NCBI GenBank assembly: GCA_963664835.2
Contig: CAXXUG010000013.1
Location: 186,001 to 250,000, forward strand
Direction of reading: 5' to 3'
Source of the DNA: G963664835 sp963664835
GTDB lineage: Bacteria > Chloroflexota > UBA6077 > FW602-bin22 > JBCLEL01
DNA: 64,000 bases
In this document: one piece after another, positions 55,771-64,000 of the stretch
Numbering within the stretch: position 1 is the first letter of the stretch
Layout: every line of letters begins with the position of its first letter
Translations under genes and position numbers: made by a program
Notes under the pieces: generated by a model
Databases searched by the model: none
Seen by the model: only the letters and a program-made list of their open reading frames with translations
Told to the model about the DNA's origin: nothing

Positions 55771-56189
55771 CCAGGTCTCAGCCCGATATCATCCGACCCC
55801 AGGTCACTTCCTGAGAACCACCGCTGTTCAACTGACCGCCCGATGGGAATCGTAGACCGCCTACGCTTCCTCGGACTCGGAACCCGATTAACGAGCCTGT
55901 CTCACTTTCGATCATGAGACCGAATCGAGTCTAGCCGACCGGCGAAGCCGTAAACCGTTCAGACTTAGGTGGGCGACTTGAACGGCCGGGATGTGGTTCG
56001 AAGTGTTTAGACACCCATAGCAGCTTACACTTGAGTCTATCGCTTTCTTCCCTGCTCGCTAACTCAAAACAACCTGTTCGTCTTTCCGGATCTTACTCAC
56101 CTGTGAAGGAATGACTTCCGGCCCTCCGACGCGTCACAACCAAGCAGCGTTCGATCTCATCCCCTCTCCAAGGCGAGTCTACGACCTGG
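55771..56189. other. intergenic, no gene recognised
   Basis: About 420 bases after the HD-protein gene without a plausible frame, RNA or known repeat core. Confidence 0.35.
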
Positions 56190-56354
56190 CCCCCTTCTCT
56201 TGGCCAAGAGAAGGGGGAACTTTGTTGTGGGGGACACCCCCACATCCCCCGTCATCCGCCACAGGCGGACGCCCTTGCAACCCGTTTCTGATCATTCGCG
56301 ATCAGGCCACTTCGCCTCGGGTGAAGCTTCAAGTGTGCGATCCGCCTAGGCGGA
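56190..56354. repeat. cluster of five palindromes upstream of mutS2
   Basis: Within 165 bases there are: a perfect 28-bp palindrome (56190-56217, half site CCCCCTTCTCTTGG); GTGGGGG-ACA-CCCCCAC (56227-56243); TCCGCC-ACA-GGCGGA (56255-56269); CTGATC-N6-GATCAG (56288-56305); and TCCGCCTAGGCGGA (56341-56354). The TCCGCC/GGCGGACGCCC string is used twice. There is no coding capacity. It could be a different REP-type repeat or a structured control region. Confidence 0.7.
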
Positions 56355-56462
56355 CGCCCACACGGAGTTTGGCACCCCAAAATCTGAACACCTACGCGAA
56401 GCGCTAAGCCTCGACCCGTTGGCGGCCCTTGGTGAAGGAAATGGCCGTACTGCGCACCGTTG

Positions 56463-56468
56463 TATAAT
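56463..56468 (+). promoter_or_regulatory. -10 box candidate for mutS2
   Basis: Perfect TATAAT, 138 bases before the chosen mutS2 start. No strong -35 is seen. If used, it rules out the longer N-terminal extension that starts at 56460. Confidence 0.4.
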
Positions 56469-56606
56469 CCGCTCGACTATGCGAATTATGCCGATACGCT
56501 GTGGGCGTCGCCGTGTAACGCACAGGAACGGCAACAGGCAATGTCGGGAACCGCGAGTTGCGGGGAACACGATGCGGCCAGCAGGTACCACGTAACAGGA
56601 AGGACT

Positions 56607-58970
56607 GTGAACGAACACGTTGTCCGCGTTCTCGAGTTGGACAAGATTCTCGAGCGCCTGGCCGAGAAGACCTCCTTCTCGGCGAGCCGGCAGCTTGCGA
56701 GCTCATTGAGGCCGAGTCCAGACCCATTCGAGGTCAAGTCCCGATTGTCGCTGACCTCCGAAGGTCGATGGCTGGCGGACAATCGTCCCGACCTGCGCGT
56801 CGCCGGCGCCTCGGACGTGCGGCCCCAGGTTGAACGCGCCGCCATTGGGGGCGTCCTCGAGCCGAGTGAATTGCTTGACATTGAATCGACGGTCGCGGCC
56901 GGCCGAAGACTTCGCTCGGGTATACCGAAGACTAGCGAGGCCACCCCAATTCTCTCGGACAGGGCAGGCTCGCTGCCAGCGCTGGACAGGTTGGCCCAAG
57001 AGATCGCACGGTGCCTGAATGACCGCGGCGAAGTGTTGGACTCCGCGAGTCCAATGCTAAGTCGATTGCGAGCGGATATTCGAGTCGCTCACCGGCGTGT
57101 CCTCGATCACCTGGAACGCATGATGCGTTCAGGGGTCAGGTCGGGATTCGTCCAGGAGCCCATCATCACCCAGAGGTCGGGGCGGTACGTGCTGTCAGTC
57201 AAAGCGGAACACCGACGGCACCTGCGCGGCGTGGTGCACGATCAATCCGCCAGCGGCGCCACCGTCTACGTCGAGCCACTGGCCACGGTGGAGATGAATA
57301 ACTCGTTCCGCCGGCTTCAGATTCGAGAGCAGCACGAAATCCGCAGGATACTGCAAGAGCTGTCCAAGCAAGTCGGCTTCAATGCGCCGGCAATGATTGC
57401 GACGGTCGAACTGCTGGCGGAGATTGATTTGGCCCTGGCCGCCGGCCGTCTGTCGGCCGAGCAAAAGGCGTCAAAGCCACTGTTGCTGGGGCACGACGCC
57501 GGCCGAGCAATTCACCTGGATGGCGCCCGCCATCCGCTGCTCGGGGAGAACGTGGTCCCGATCAGATTCGAGATGGATGACGCAAATCGCGTTGTGGTAA
57601 TAACCGGCCCCAACACAGGGGGCAAGACCGTGGCGCTGAAGACATTGGGACTCCTCACGCTGATGGCTCAATCCGGCTTGCACATACCTGCCGATCCCGG
57701 AAGCCGGCTCGCGGTATTCGGCCGCCTGTTCGCCGATATTGGCGACGAGCAGAGCATAGAGCAAAGTCTCTCGACGTTCTCTTCGCATATGACGCACATA
57801 ATTGAGGCTTTGGACCTCGCCGATGGCGATACGTTGATTCTGCTCGACGAGATTGGCGCAGGCACCGATCCGGAGGAGGGATCGGCCATAGCCCGCGCCA
57901 CGATACGACACCTACTCGTCAAGGGTAGTTGGGTGGTGGCGACCACGCACTTTAGCGAGTTGAAGGTGTTTGCCCACGAAACGCCGGCGGTGATCAATGC
58001 GGCGGTGGAGTTTGACCCTGGAACGCTGTCTCCGACCTACAACCTGATGATGGGACTTCCCGGGCAGAGCAACGCCCTAGAGATTGCCAGCCGGCTGGGA
58101 TTGGACACCTCGATTCTGGAGGACGCTCGCGCAATGCTGGACGGCGGCCGTCTCTCCCTCGAAGGACTGCTGCAAAACACCCGGAGCGAGCTAGAAACGG
58201 CGAGCAGGTTGCGTAAGGAGACGGCGGAAGCCCAAAAAGAGGCAGAGCGCCTGCGGCGCGACCTGGCTGATCGCCTCGCAAAGACAGAGGCGGAGCGCGC
58301 CCAGGCAGTCGAAGCGACTCGTCAGGACGCGTTGCAGGACCTCGAAGAAATCCGGCAGGAAATCCAACAACTGGGAGAGCGGGTCAGGGAGGATAGGCCG
58401 CAGATAGCTCCAGGCACGGCGACCCGAAGAGTTCGAGAACTGACGAAGCGGCTTGCCGCCCGCGCCCAGCCGGTCCCACCACCCGGTCCCAAGAAATCCA
58501 GAGACAGCGAGGTGGGCGATCGGGTGATCGTGAAGTACCTGCAACAATCCGGCGTGGTCACTTCGATCAACCAGGACGGCTCCGAGGCGGAGGTGCAGTT
58601 GGACAAGGCCCGCCTTCGAGCGCCCACCAGCCAGCTAGAGCCGGCGGCGAGAGGAGCGTCGCCTCGCTACACGCGACCGAGAAGGAACCCGGTCTCTTTC
58701 TTCCCAGAGACTCGAAGGCCCCCCACGCCGGCAGAGATAGATCTGAGGGGGTACCGGGCCGAGGACATCCAGCCGGCTTTGGAGCGCCACTTGAACGACG
58801 CGTTCATGGATGGAAGGGCGTCGGTGCGGATTATTCACGGCAAGGGCGCCGGCACTTTGCGCCGGGTCGTCCGAGAACACGTCGGCGGTCACTCGATAGT
58901 AAAGTCGGCTTCGTCCGCGCCACAAAGCGAAGGCGGCGAAGGCGTAACCGTCATAGAGTTGGAGTTGTAG
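56607..58970 (+). CDS. mutS2: endonuclease MutS2
   Basis: 787-aa MutS2, a MutS-like ATPase acting against recombination or on collided ribosomes, not in mismatch repair. Order: N-terminal clamp/lever helices, Walker A GPNTGGKT (~335), QSIEQSLSTFSSHM, Walker B LILLDEIGAGTDPEEGSA, STHFSELK-like switch, a KOW-like segment near 630, and a C-terminal Smr nuclease domain (EIDLRGYRAEDI ... IIHGKGAGTLR). The GTG at 56607 follows AGGAAGGA and gives the usual N-terminus. The zinc-ribbon gene follows after 16 bases. Confidence 0.95.
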   Translation: MNEHVVRVLELDKILERLAEKTSFSASRQLASSLRPSPDPFEVKSRLSLTSEGRWLADNRPDLRVAGASDVRPQVERAAIGGVLEPSELLDIESTVAAGRRLRSGIPKTSEATPILSDRAGSLPALDRLAQEIARCLNDRGEVLDSASPMLSRLRADIRVAHRRVLDHLERMMRSGVRSGFVQEPIITQRSGRYVLSVKAEHRRHLRGVVHDQSASGATVYVEPLATVEMNNSFRRLQIREQHEIRRILQELSKQVGFNAPAMIATVELLAEIDLALAAGRLSAEQKASKPLLLGHDAGRAIHLDGARHPLLGENVVPIRFEMDDANRVVVITGPNTGGKTVALKTLGLLTLMAQSGLHIPADPGSRLAVFGRLFADIGDEQSIEQSLSTFSSHMTHIIEALDLADGDTLILLDEIGAGTDPEEGSAIARATIRHLLVKGSWVVATTHFSELKVFAHETPAVINAAVEFDPGTLSPTYNLMMGLPGQSNALEIASRLGLDTSILEDARAMLDGGRLSLEGLLQNTRSELETASRLRKETAEAQKEAERLRRDLADRLAKTEAERAQAVEATRQDALQDLEEIRQEIQQLGERVREDRPQIAPGTATRRVRELTKRLAARAQPVPPPGPKKSRDSEVGDRVIVKYLQQSGVVTSINQDGSEAEVQLDKARLRAPTSQLEPAARGASPRYTRPRRNPVSFFPETRRPPTPAEIDLRGYRAEDIQPALERHLNDAFMDGRASVRIIHGKGAGTLRRVVREHVGGHSIVKSASSAPQSEGGEGVTVIELEL

Positions 58971-58986
58971 CCGTGGTGAACGCCTG

Positions 58987-59523
58987 ATGCCGGTCGGTAT
59001 ATCGGACCTGTTGCCAGATAGCCTCGAGAGCATAGTCCAACTCTTCTTCGCTCTGGCCGGCGCATATGTGGCCGCTTTCTGGTTCGGATTGGTGATTTGG
59101 ACCTTCCGCGACATTCAGCAGCGCAGCCGCGACGCGGTCGTGCAGGTTCTGGCGACGCTGCTGGTCTTATTCAGCGGTGTATTGGGAGTTGTCCTCTACC
59201 TGATACTCAGGCCTTCGGAGACGCTGGCGGATAACTACCAGCGCTCTCTAGAGGAAGAGGCCATAATTCGCGAAATCGACGCCAGCCCAAGCTGTCCTAG
59301 TTGCCAGCACCTGGTGGAGTCAGACTACATTCGCTGTCCCCAGTGCGGCCAGTCACTCAGGAAGCAGTGCGAGACGTGCGTTCGGACCCTAGAGGTTCAA
59401 TGGAAGATCTGTCCCTACTGCGGCACAGAGCAGGCCGGATCGCCCGGCGAGAGGCAGCGCGTCGCCGAGCCGGAGCCGGCTGCTTCGGGAGAGAGTGGCC
59501 AAACTCAAACCTCGACTGAGTAG
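58987..59523 (+). CDS. membrane protein with double zinc ribbon
   Basis: 178 aa. Two transmembrane helices (~15-41 and ~50-74) precede a cytoplasmic double zinc ribbon: CPSC...CPQC and CETC...CPYC (~102-147), then a polar tail. Such proteins are common next to housekeeping genes in Chloroflexota; the function is unknown. It is probably co-transcribed with mutS2 and ends before a clear terminator. Confidence 0.85.
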   Translation: MPVGISDLLPDSLESIVQLFFALAGAYVAAFWFGLVIWTFRDIQQRSRDAVVQVLATLLVLFSGVLGVVLYLILRPSETLADNYQRSLEEEAIIREIDASPSCPSCQHLVESDYIRCPQCGQSLRKQCETCVRTLEVQWKICPYCGTEQAGSPGERQRVAEPEPAASGESGQTQTSTE

Positions 59524-59570
59524 AACGCCGCAGGACTTTGCCCTACACTCAGCCTTTCGGGCGCAAAAAA

Positions 59571-59596
59571 ACTCGGCCGGCGCTTGCCGGCCGAGT
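59571..59596. terminator. bidirectional intrinsic terminator
   Basis: An 11-bp perfect stem ACTCGGCCGGC/GCCGGCCGAGT with loop GCTT. It is preceded by seven A (59565-59571) and followed by TATTTT (59599-59604). It lies between the convergent zinc-ribbon and ABC-ATPase genes and can serve both. Confidence 0.85.
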
Positions 59597-59623
59597 CGTA
59601 TTTTCGCGAATAACCCTTGAGAG

Positions 59624-60724
<1,101 letters not shown>

Positions 60725-60934
60725 AACTTTGCCTCTCCTCGTTAGAGTTGACGACGGAGTTGGTTTCTGGATCTATTCCGACAGCTTTCGACCGACTCGC
60801 CCTCCGGAATCCGTCAAACCAACTATTTCCGACACGATTACACAGGCCCGGACGGCCGGCGACGGCATTATAGCACATTATCAAACTTGCGCGCTACACC
60901 GAATTTCAAAGATCATGCCTGTCTGTTCGAATCG

Positions 60935-61867
60935 CTATCCAGACGCAAAGTAAAGGATCGTGATTACCGAGACCGCCCAAAGCACCACCGAAAGAAGCAG
61001 CGGCTTGTCTCGAAACAACAGCTCATCGGGACTACCGCCCTGTCCCTTTATATGGATCAAGTATGCGTATCGGAAAAGCCCGTATAGAACTAGTGGAATC
61101 GTCAGCATCATCGAGTGGTCCGCCGGCAGATTCTCTGCGGTGAACGTGTACAACGAGTACGCCATCATCGTCGCCGTCATGATCACCGTCAGTAGTTGGT
61201 CGAGCAGGGGAACGCTGTATTCGCCCAATATCCGGCGATGCTCGCTTGAATCGCCACCAAGGACGATCAGCTCTTGACGTCGCTTTCCCACCGCGATGAA
61301 TAGCGACCCGAGAGCGGTAAAGACGTACAACCAAGGCGAGACCGGAACGTCGATTATCAACGCGCCTGCCACCGCCCTGATGACGAACCCGGCCGAAATG
61401 ACGAATGCGTCTACCAGCACGATATTCTTCAGGCCGAACGTGTAGGTCAACATCAACAGGATGTATACAATCACCATCTCGGTCAGAGGCCCTGTTACCG
61501 CGAGCGAGCCCAGGATGGCCGCAAGAGAGAGAGCGCCGGCCAAGATGCCTACTGGCAACGTGCCGACAGTGCCGGAGGCAATCGGGCGCAGCTTCTTCGT
61601 CGGGTGCAGCCGGTCTCGCGCGACGTCTACCAGGTCGTTCACAAGGTAGACCGCACTGCTGGCCAGCGAGAACGCCACGAATCCGGCCAGGACCGCCGCG
61701 ACCGCACCAAGATCGTCCAGCTTCAGGGCAAAAACCAGGCCAAAGAAAACGATCCCGTTCTTGACCCACTGACGCGGCCGCGTCGATTTAAGGAGTCCAC
61801 CGGCAACAGAAGCCATTGACACTCCAGTATTCTGCGCTGTTCCAGTGTTTGTGTAGTCTCTTGCCAA
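60935..61867 (-). CDS. UbiA-family prenyltransferase, decaprenyl-phosphate phosphoribosyltransferase-like
   Basis: 310 aa (293 if ATG 61816 is the start) with about eight or nine transmembrane helices. The first Asp-rich site NDLVDVARDRLHPTKKLRP and the second GKRRQELIVLGGD resemble the DPPR-synthase branch (Rv3806c-like), which attaches phosphoribose to polyprenyl phosphate. Other UbiA members prenylate quinones or haem; the RPRQWVKN start and HPTKK favour the phosphoribosyl branch. No arabinan pathway gene is adjacent. It is divergent from the CoA-transferase gene. Confidence 0.82.
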   Translation of the reverse strand: MARDYTNTGTAQNTGVSMASVAGGLLKSTRPRQWVKNGIVFFGLVFALKLDDLGAVAAVLAGFVAFSLASSAVYLVNDLVDVARDRLHPTKKLRPIASGTVGTLPVGILAGALSLAAILGSLAVTGPLTEMVIVYILLMLTYTFGLKNIVLVDAFVISAGFVIRAVAGALIIDVPVSPWLYVFTALGSLFIAVGKRRQELIVLGGDSSEHRRILGEYSVPLLDQLLTVIMTATMMAYSLYTFTAENLPADHSMMLTIPLVLYGLFRYAYLIHIKGQGGSPDELLFRDKPLLLSVVLWAVSVITILYFASG

Positions 61868-61999
61868 CCCCGAAATCCAATCAATGAGTCACAGTGTTCG
61901 CCTGGCCCGATCGGGCGCAAACCGAATTGGCGCGCTCTACCGGCGAATATAATGGCCCTTTAGGACAGCGTCAAACGGGAGAGCGGAGTCTGAATCGCG

Positions 62000-63214
62000 T
62001 TGCCCGCAACATGTAACGAAGCCACTGAAGCGACCTCCGGGCCCTTGGAAGGAGTCAGAGTACTAGATCTATCGAGAGTCCTGGCCGGCCCCTACTGTAC
62101 CATGACCCTTGCGGACATGGGGGCGGATGTCATCAAAGTCGAGCACCCAACGACTGGGGACGAGACTCGTACGTGGGGACCGCCATTCGCCGGCGAGTTC
62201 AGCAGCTACTTCCTCTCGGTCAACCGCAACAAGCGCAGCGTCGGCCTAGATCTCAGCAAGACAGGCGGGCGCGAGGCGTTCCTGGATCTTCTGACCCGTT
62301 CACAAATTCTCGTCGAGAATTTTCGGCCGAGCAGCCGGTCGAAGCTACAGCTCGATCCTGACCAGATTCGCAAGTGTAACCCCGGTATCGTTCACTGCCA
62401 CTTCTATGCATACACACCCGAAGGCCCGAGATCGGAGTATCCGGGGTACGACCTCTCAATTCAGGCGGAATCCGGCCTCATGAGCATTACAGGCGAACCC
62501 GATGGCGCCCCAACCAAGGTGGGAGTCGCGCTCATCGATATCTGCGCCGGCGTCCACGCGGCGACGGCGATTCTTGCCGCCATTCTGCGCCGGGAAAGAA
62601 CAGGCCAGGGAGAATACATCGAGATCGGACTGTTGGACGTCGCGGTGGCGAGTCTGGTGAACATCGTACAGGGTCATCTTGTCTCCGGACGGCGTCCTCT
62701 CCGCTACGGTAACGCCCATCCAAGCATAGTCCCGTACCGTGATTTCCAGACCAAGGACCAGCCGATGGTTGTGGCGGCCGGCAATAGCCACCAATGGACC
62801 GCCCTTTGCGCCGCGCTCGACCTCGAGAGTTGGGGTAGAGACTCGTCCTTCGCGACTAACGACGCCAGAGTCCGAAACCGGCAACAGGTGGAATCCAGGC
62901 TTCAACGGGTGTTCCGCGAACATCCCCGAACGCATTGGATCGAATCTCTGCGCCAAGCCGGCGTGCCAGCCGGCCCGGTCAACTCGATCGACGAGGTGTT
63001 AGAAGACTACCCGGACCTGCTATTCGATATCGATTTGGCGCCGGCAGATAGGGTATCCTCCGTTCGCTCGCCCCTACGCTTGGAGCAAGCGCCTGTAGGT
63101 TATCGCATGCCCCCGCCCGGCTTGGGTGAGCACACCGAAGATGTGCTCGGCACGATTGCCGGATACGACGAGGATAAGATCGCTATCCTCCGGCGCGAAG
63201 GCGCGATTGGTTAG
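62000..63214 (+). CDS. CaiB/BaiF family III CoA-transferase
   Basis: 404 aa. The N-terminus LEGVRVLDLSRVLAGPYCTMTLADMGADVIKVE is canonical. GYDLSIQAESGLMSITGEPDG and the probable catalytic Asp in VALIDICAG follow, ending with a GEHTEDVL motif. It is clearly different from the formyl-CoA-transferase-like protein at 40 kb and closer to the succinyl-CoA- or mesaconyl-transferase-like bulk of the family. The TTG start at 62000 has GGAG about 16 bases upstream, a poor fit. It is convergent with the SDR gene. Confidence 0.88.
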   Translation: MPATCNEATEATSGPLEGVRVLDLSRVLAGPYCTMTLADMGADVIKVEHPTTGDETRTWGPPFAGEFSSYFLSVNRNKRSVGLDLSKTGGREAFLDLLTRSQILVENFRPSSRSKLQLDPDQIRKCNPGIVHCHFYAYTPEGPRSEYPGYDLSIQAESGLMSITGEPDGAPTKVGVALIDICAGVHAATAILAAILRRERTGQGEYIEIGLLDVAVASLVNIVQGHLVSGRRPLRYGNAHPSIVPYRDFQTKDQPMVVAAGNSHQWTALCAALDLESWGRDSSFATNDARVRNRQQVESRLQRVFREHPRTHWIESLRQAGVPAGPVNSIDEVLEDYPDLLFDIDLAPADRVSSVRSPLRLEQAPVGYRMPPPGLGEHTEDVLGTIAGYDEDKIAILRREGAIG

Positions 63215-63297
63215 TACGGGAGTGCTGACTCGAACGCTCCGGACACAGCGGGGCAACTCCCCCAGAGAAGGCTCCGCTATATGCCGCGTTTCGAGAC

Positions 63298-64000
63298 TCA
63301 GTGCATTACGCCGCCGCCGGTGATGTTTATCGCCTGGCCGGTCATGTAGTCCGAGTCGGAGGACGCGAGAAAGGAGACCAGGTTTGCCACGTCCTCAGGC
63401 ATCTCTATCCGGCCCAAAGGAACTCTGCCTGCAGTGTACTCTTTCAACTCTCCCGGCCTAAAACCAGCCAATGCGCCCGCTTCTCGATCGATCTGATCCC
63501 ACATTGCGGTGTCGACTATTCCAGGGCAGTAGGCATTTACATTGATCTTGTGCTTAGCGAGCTCCATTCCCAGAGAGCGAGTTATCCCGATAACTGCGTG
63601 CTTGGTAGTGGAGTAGGCGCCCACCGCTCGGGTCGAAGCGATCTTGCCGGCCGCGGAAGCGGCAAGGATGATCTTGCCGCCGGCGCCCCGGTCGATCATC
63701 GGCTTGGCGGCAAACTTGCAGGTGAACCAAACGCCTGTCACGTTCACGTCGAATAGTCTCTGCCAATCGGCTACCGAAGTATCGACCATCGGGGCAATGA
63801 CAATGATTCCGGCGTTTGCGACCGCTATGTCGACGTGTCCGAACTCGCCCATTGTGTCGGCGAACAGTCCCTCGACCTGTTTCTCGTCGGTGACGTCGAC
63901 TTGCCGGGCGATCGCCGAGCGGCCCAGTGAGCGAACCTCTTCGGCTACCGACTCGGCGCCGGCCAAGTTGATATCGGCGGTTACGATATCGGCGCCGTCC
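63298..64000 (-). CDS. short-chain dehydrogenase/reductase, 5' end beyond window
   Basis: The frame is open to the right edge (GADIVTADINLAGAESVAEEV), so the N-terminal cofactor loop TGxxxGIG is missing from view. About 233 residues are seen. NAG motif (VANAGI), Tyr and Lys in AYSTTKHAVIG, and C-terminal MTGQAINITGGGVMH. It resembles acetoin/butanediol or sorbitol dehydrogenase-type SDRs (GRxxGMELAKHKINVNAYCPG). The substrate is not determined. Confidence 0.9.
   Translation of the reverse strand, partial: DGADIVTADINLAGAESVAEEVRSLGRSAIARQVDVTDEKQVEGLFADTMGEFGHVDIAVANAGIIVIAPMVDTSVADWQRLFDVNVTGVWFTCKFAAKPMIDRGAGGKIILAASAAGKIASTRAVGAYSTTKHAVIGITRSLGMELAKHKINVNAYCPGIVDTAMWDQIDREAGALAGFRPGELKEYTAGRVPLGRIEMPEDVANLVSFLASSDSDYMTGQAINITGGGVMH

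Noticed and set aside
56460..56606. Longer MutS2 start at 56460
   Set aside because: The extension is not family-like, overlaps the TATAAT at 56463, and a GTG with AGGAAGGA lies at 56607.

Overview
The window looks like chromosome from an uncultured bacterium of medium-high GC, most plausibly Chloroflexota (SAR202/Dehalococcoidia-like). That placement is an inference. It rests on the gene mix (DUF951, an SCO1664-like protein, MrfA/MrfB helicase-exonuclease, MutS2, RecO), on many GTG/TTG starts, and on many CaiB/BaiF CoA-transferases, SDRs and LLM-type flavin oxidoreductases. No rRNA is present to confirm it. Gene order is mixed housekeeping and catabolic, with short operons.

Layout. 0-1 kb: broken IS66 transposase. 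1.4-5.3 kb: sugar-acid-like catabolic genes (DapA-family lyase, zinc alcohol dehydrogenase, Nudix protein, RraA-like aldolase). 5.4-17.5 kb: genes separated by repeat-filled gaps, namely a VOC protein, an orphan MalG-type permease, Mrp, a PIG-L deacetylase, leucyl aminopeptidase, and a PdxA2 plus DUF1537-kinase pair for four-carbon acid sugars. 17.5-27.7 kb: recO, a frameshifted PucR regulator, RNase P RNA (rnpB), an SH3 membrane protein, mrfA-mrfB, an ECF sigma/anti-sigma pair and holB. 27.8-35.6 kb: small metabolic genes, dtd, and unknown membrane proteins. 35.7-38.8 kb: tRNA-Thr, two tandem MalG-type permeases, a PhyH-type dioxygenase. 38.9-46.5 kb: MoxR, a formyl-CoA-transferase/oxalyl-CoA-decarboxylase-like pair, small genes, SDR, M14 peptidase. 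46.7-52.4 kb: LLM oxidoreductase and glycolate oxidase glcDEF. 52.4-64 kb: MFS-DUF951-pyrF operon, HD protein, mutS2, zinc-ribbon protein, UgpC/MalK-like ATPase, UbiA-family transferase, CoA-transferase, partial SDR.

The most distinctive feature is the intergenic repeat landscape. About fourteen copies of a hairpin core (7-bp stem GCGGGGG/CCCCCGC, loop ACAAG) occur, often next to a second REP-like hairpin whose stem covaries. Alongside them is a MITE-like element of about 198 bp with ~20-bp terminal inverted repeats and a 10-bp target-site duplication. One copy sits exactly in a hairpin core. Two more sit side by side in the remnant of a Y1 (REP-associated type) transposase. In both cases removing the element and one duplication restores the target sequence.

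A second pattern is that five genes (six sites) are each put out of frame by one apparent extra G or C in a homopolymer run. This points either to systematic sequence error or to real slippage or pseudogenisation. Metabolically the window handles small organic acids (glycolate, probably oxalate or 2-hydroxyacyl-CoA, four-carbon sugar acids). Parts of carbohydrate ABC transporters are scattered, with no MalF-type permease or binding protein in the window.
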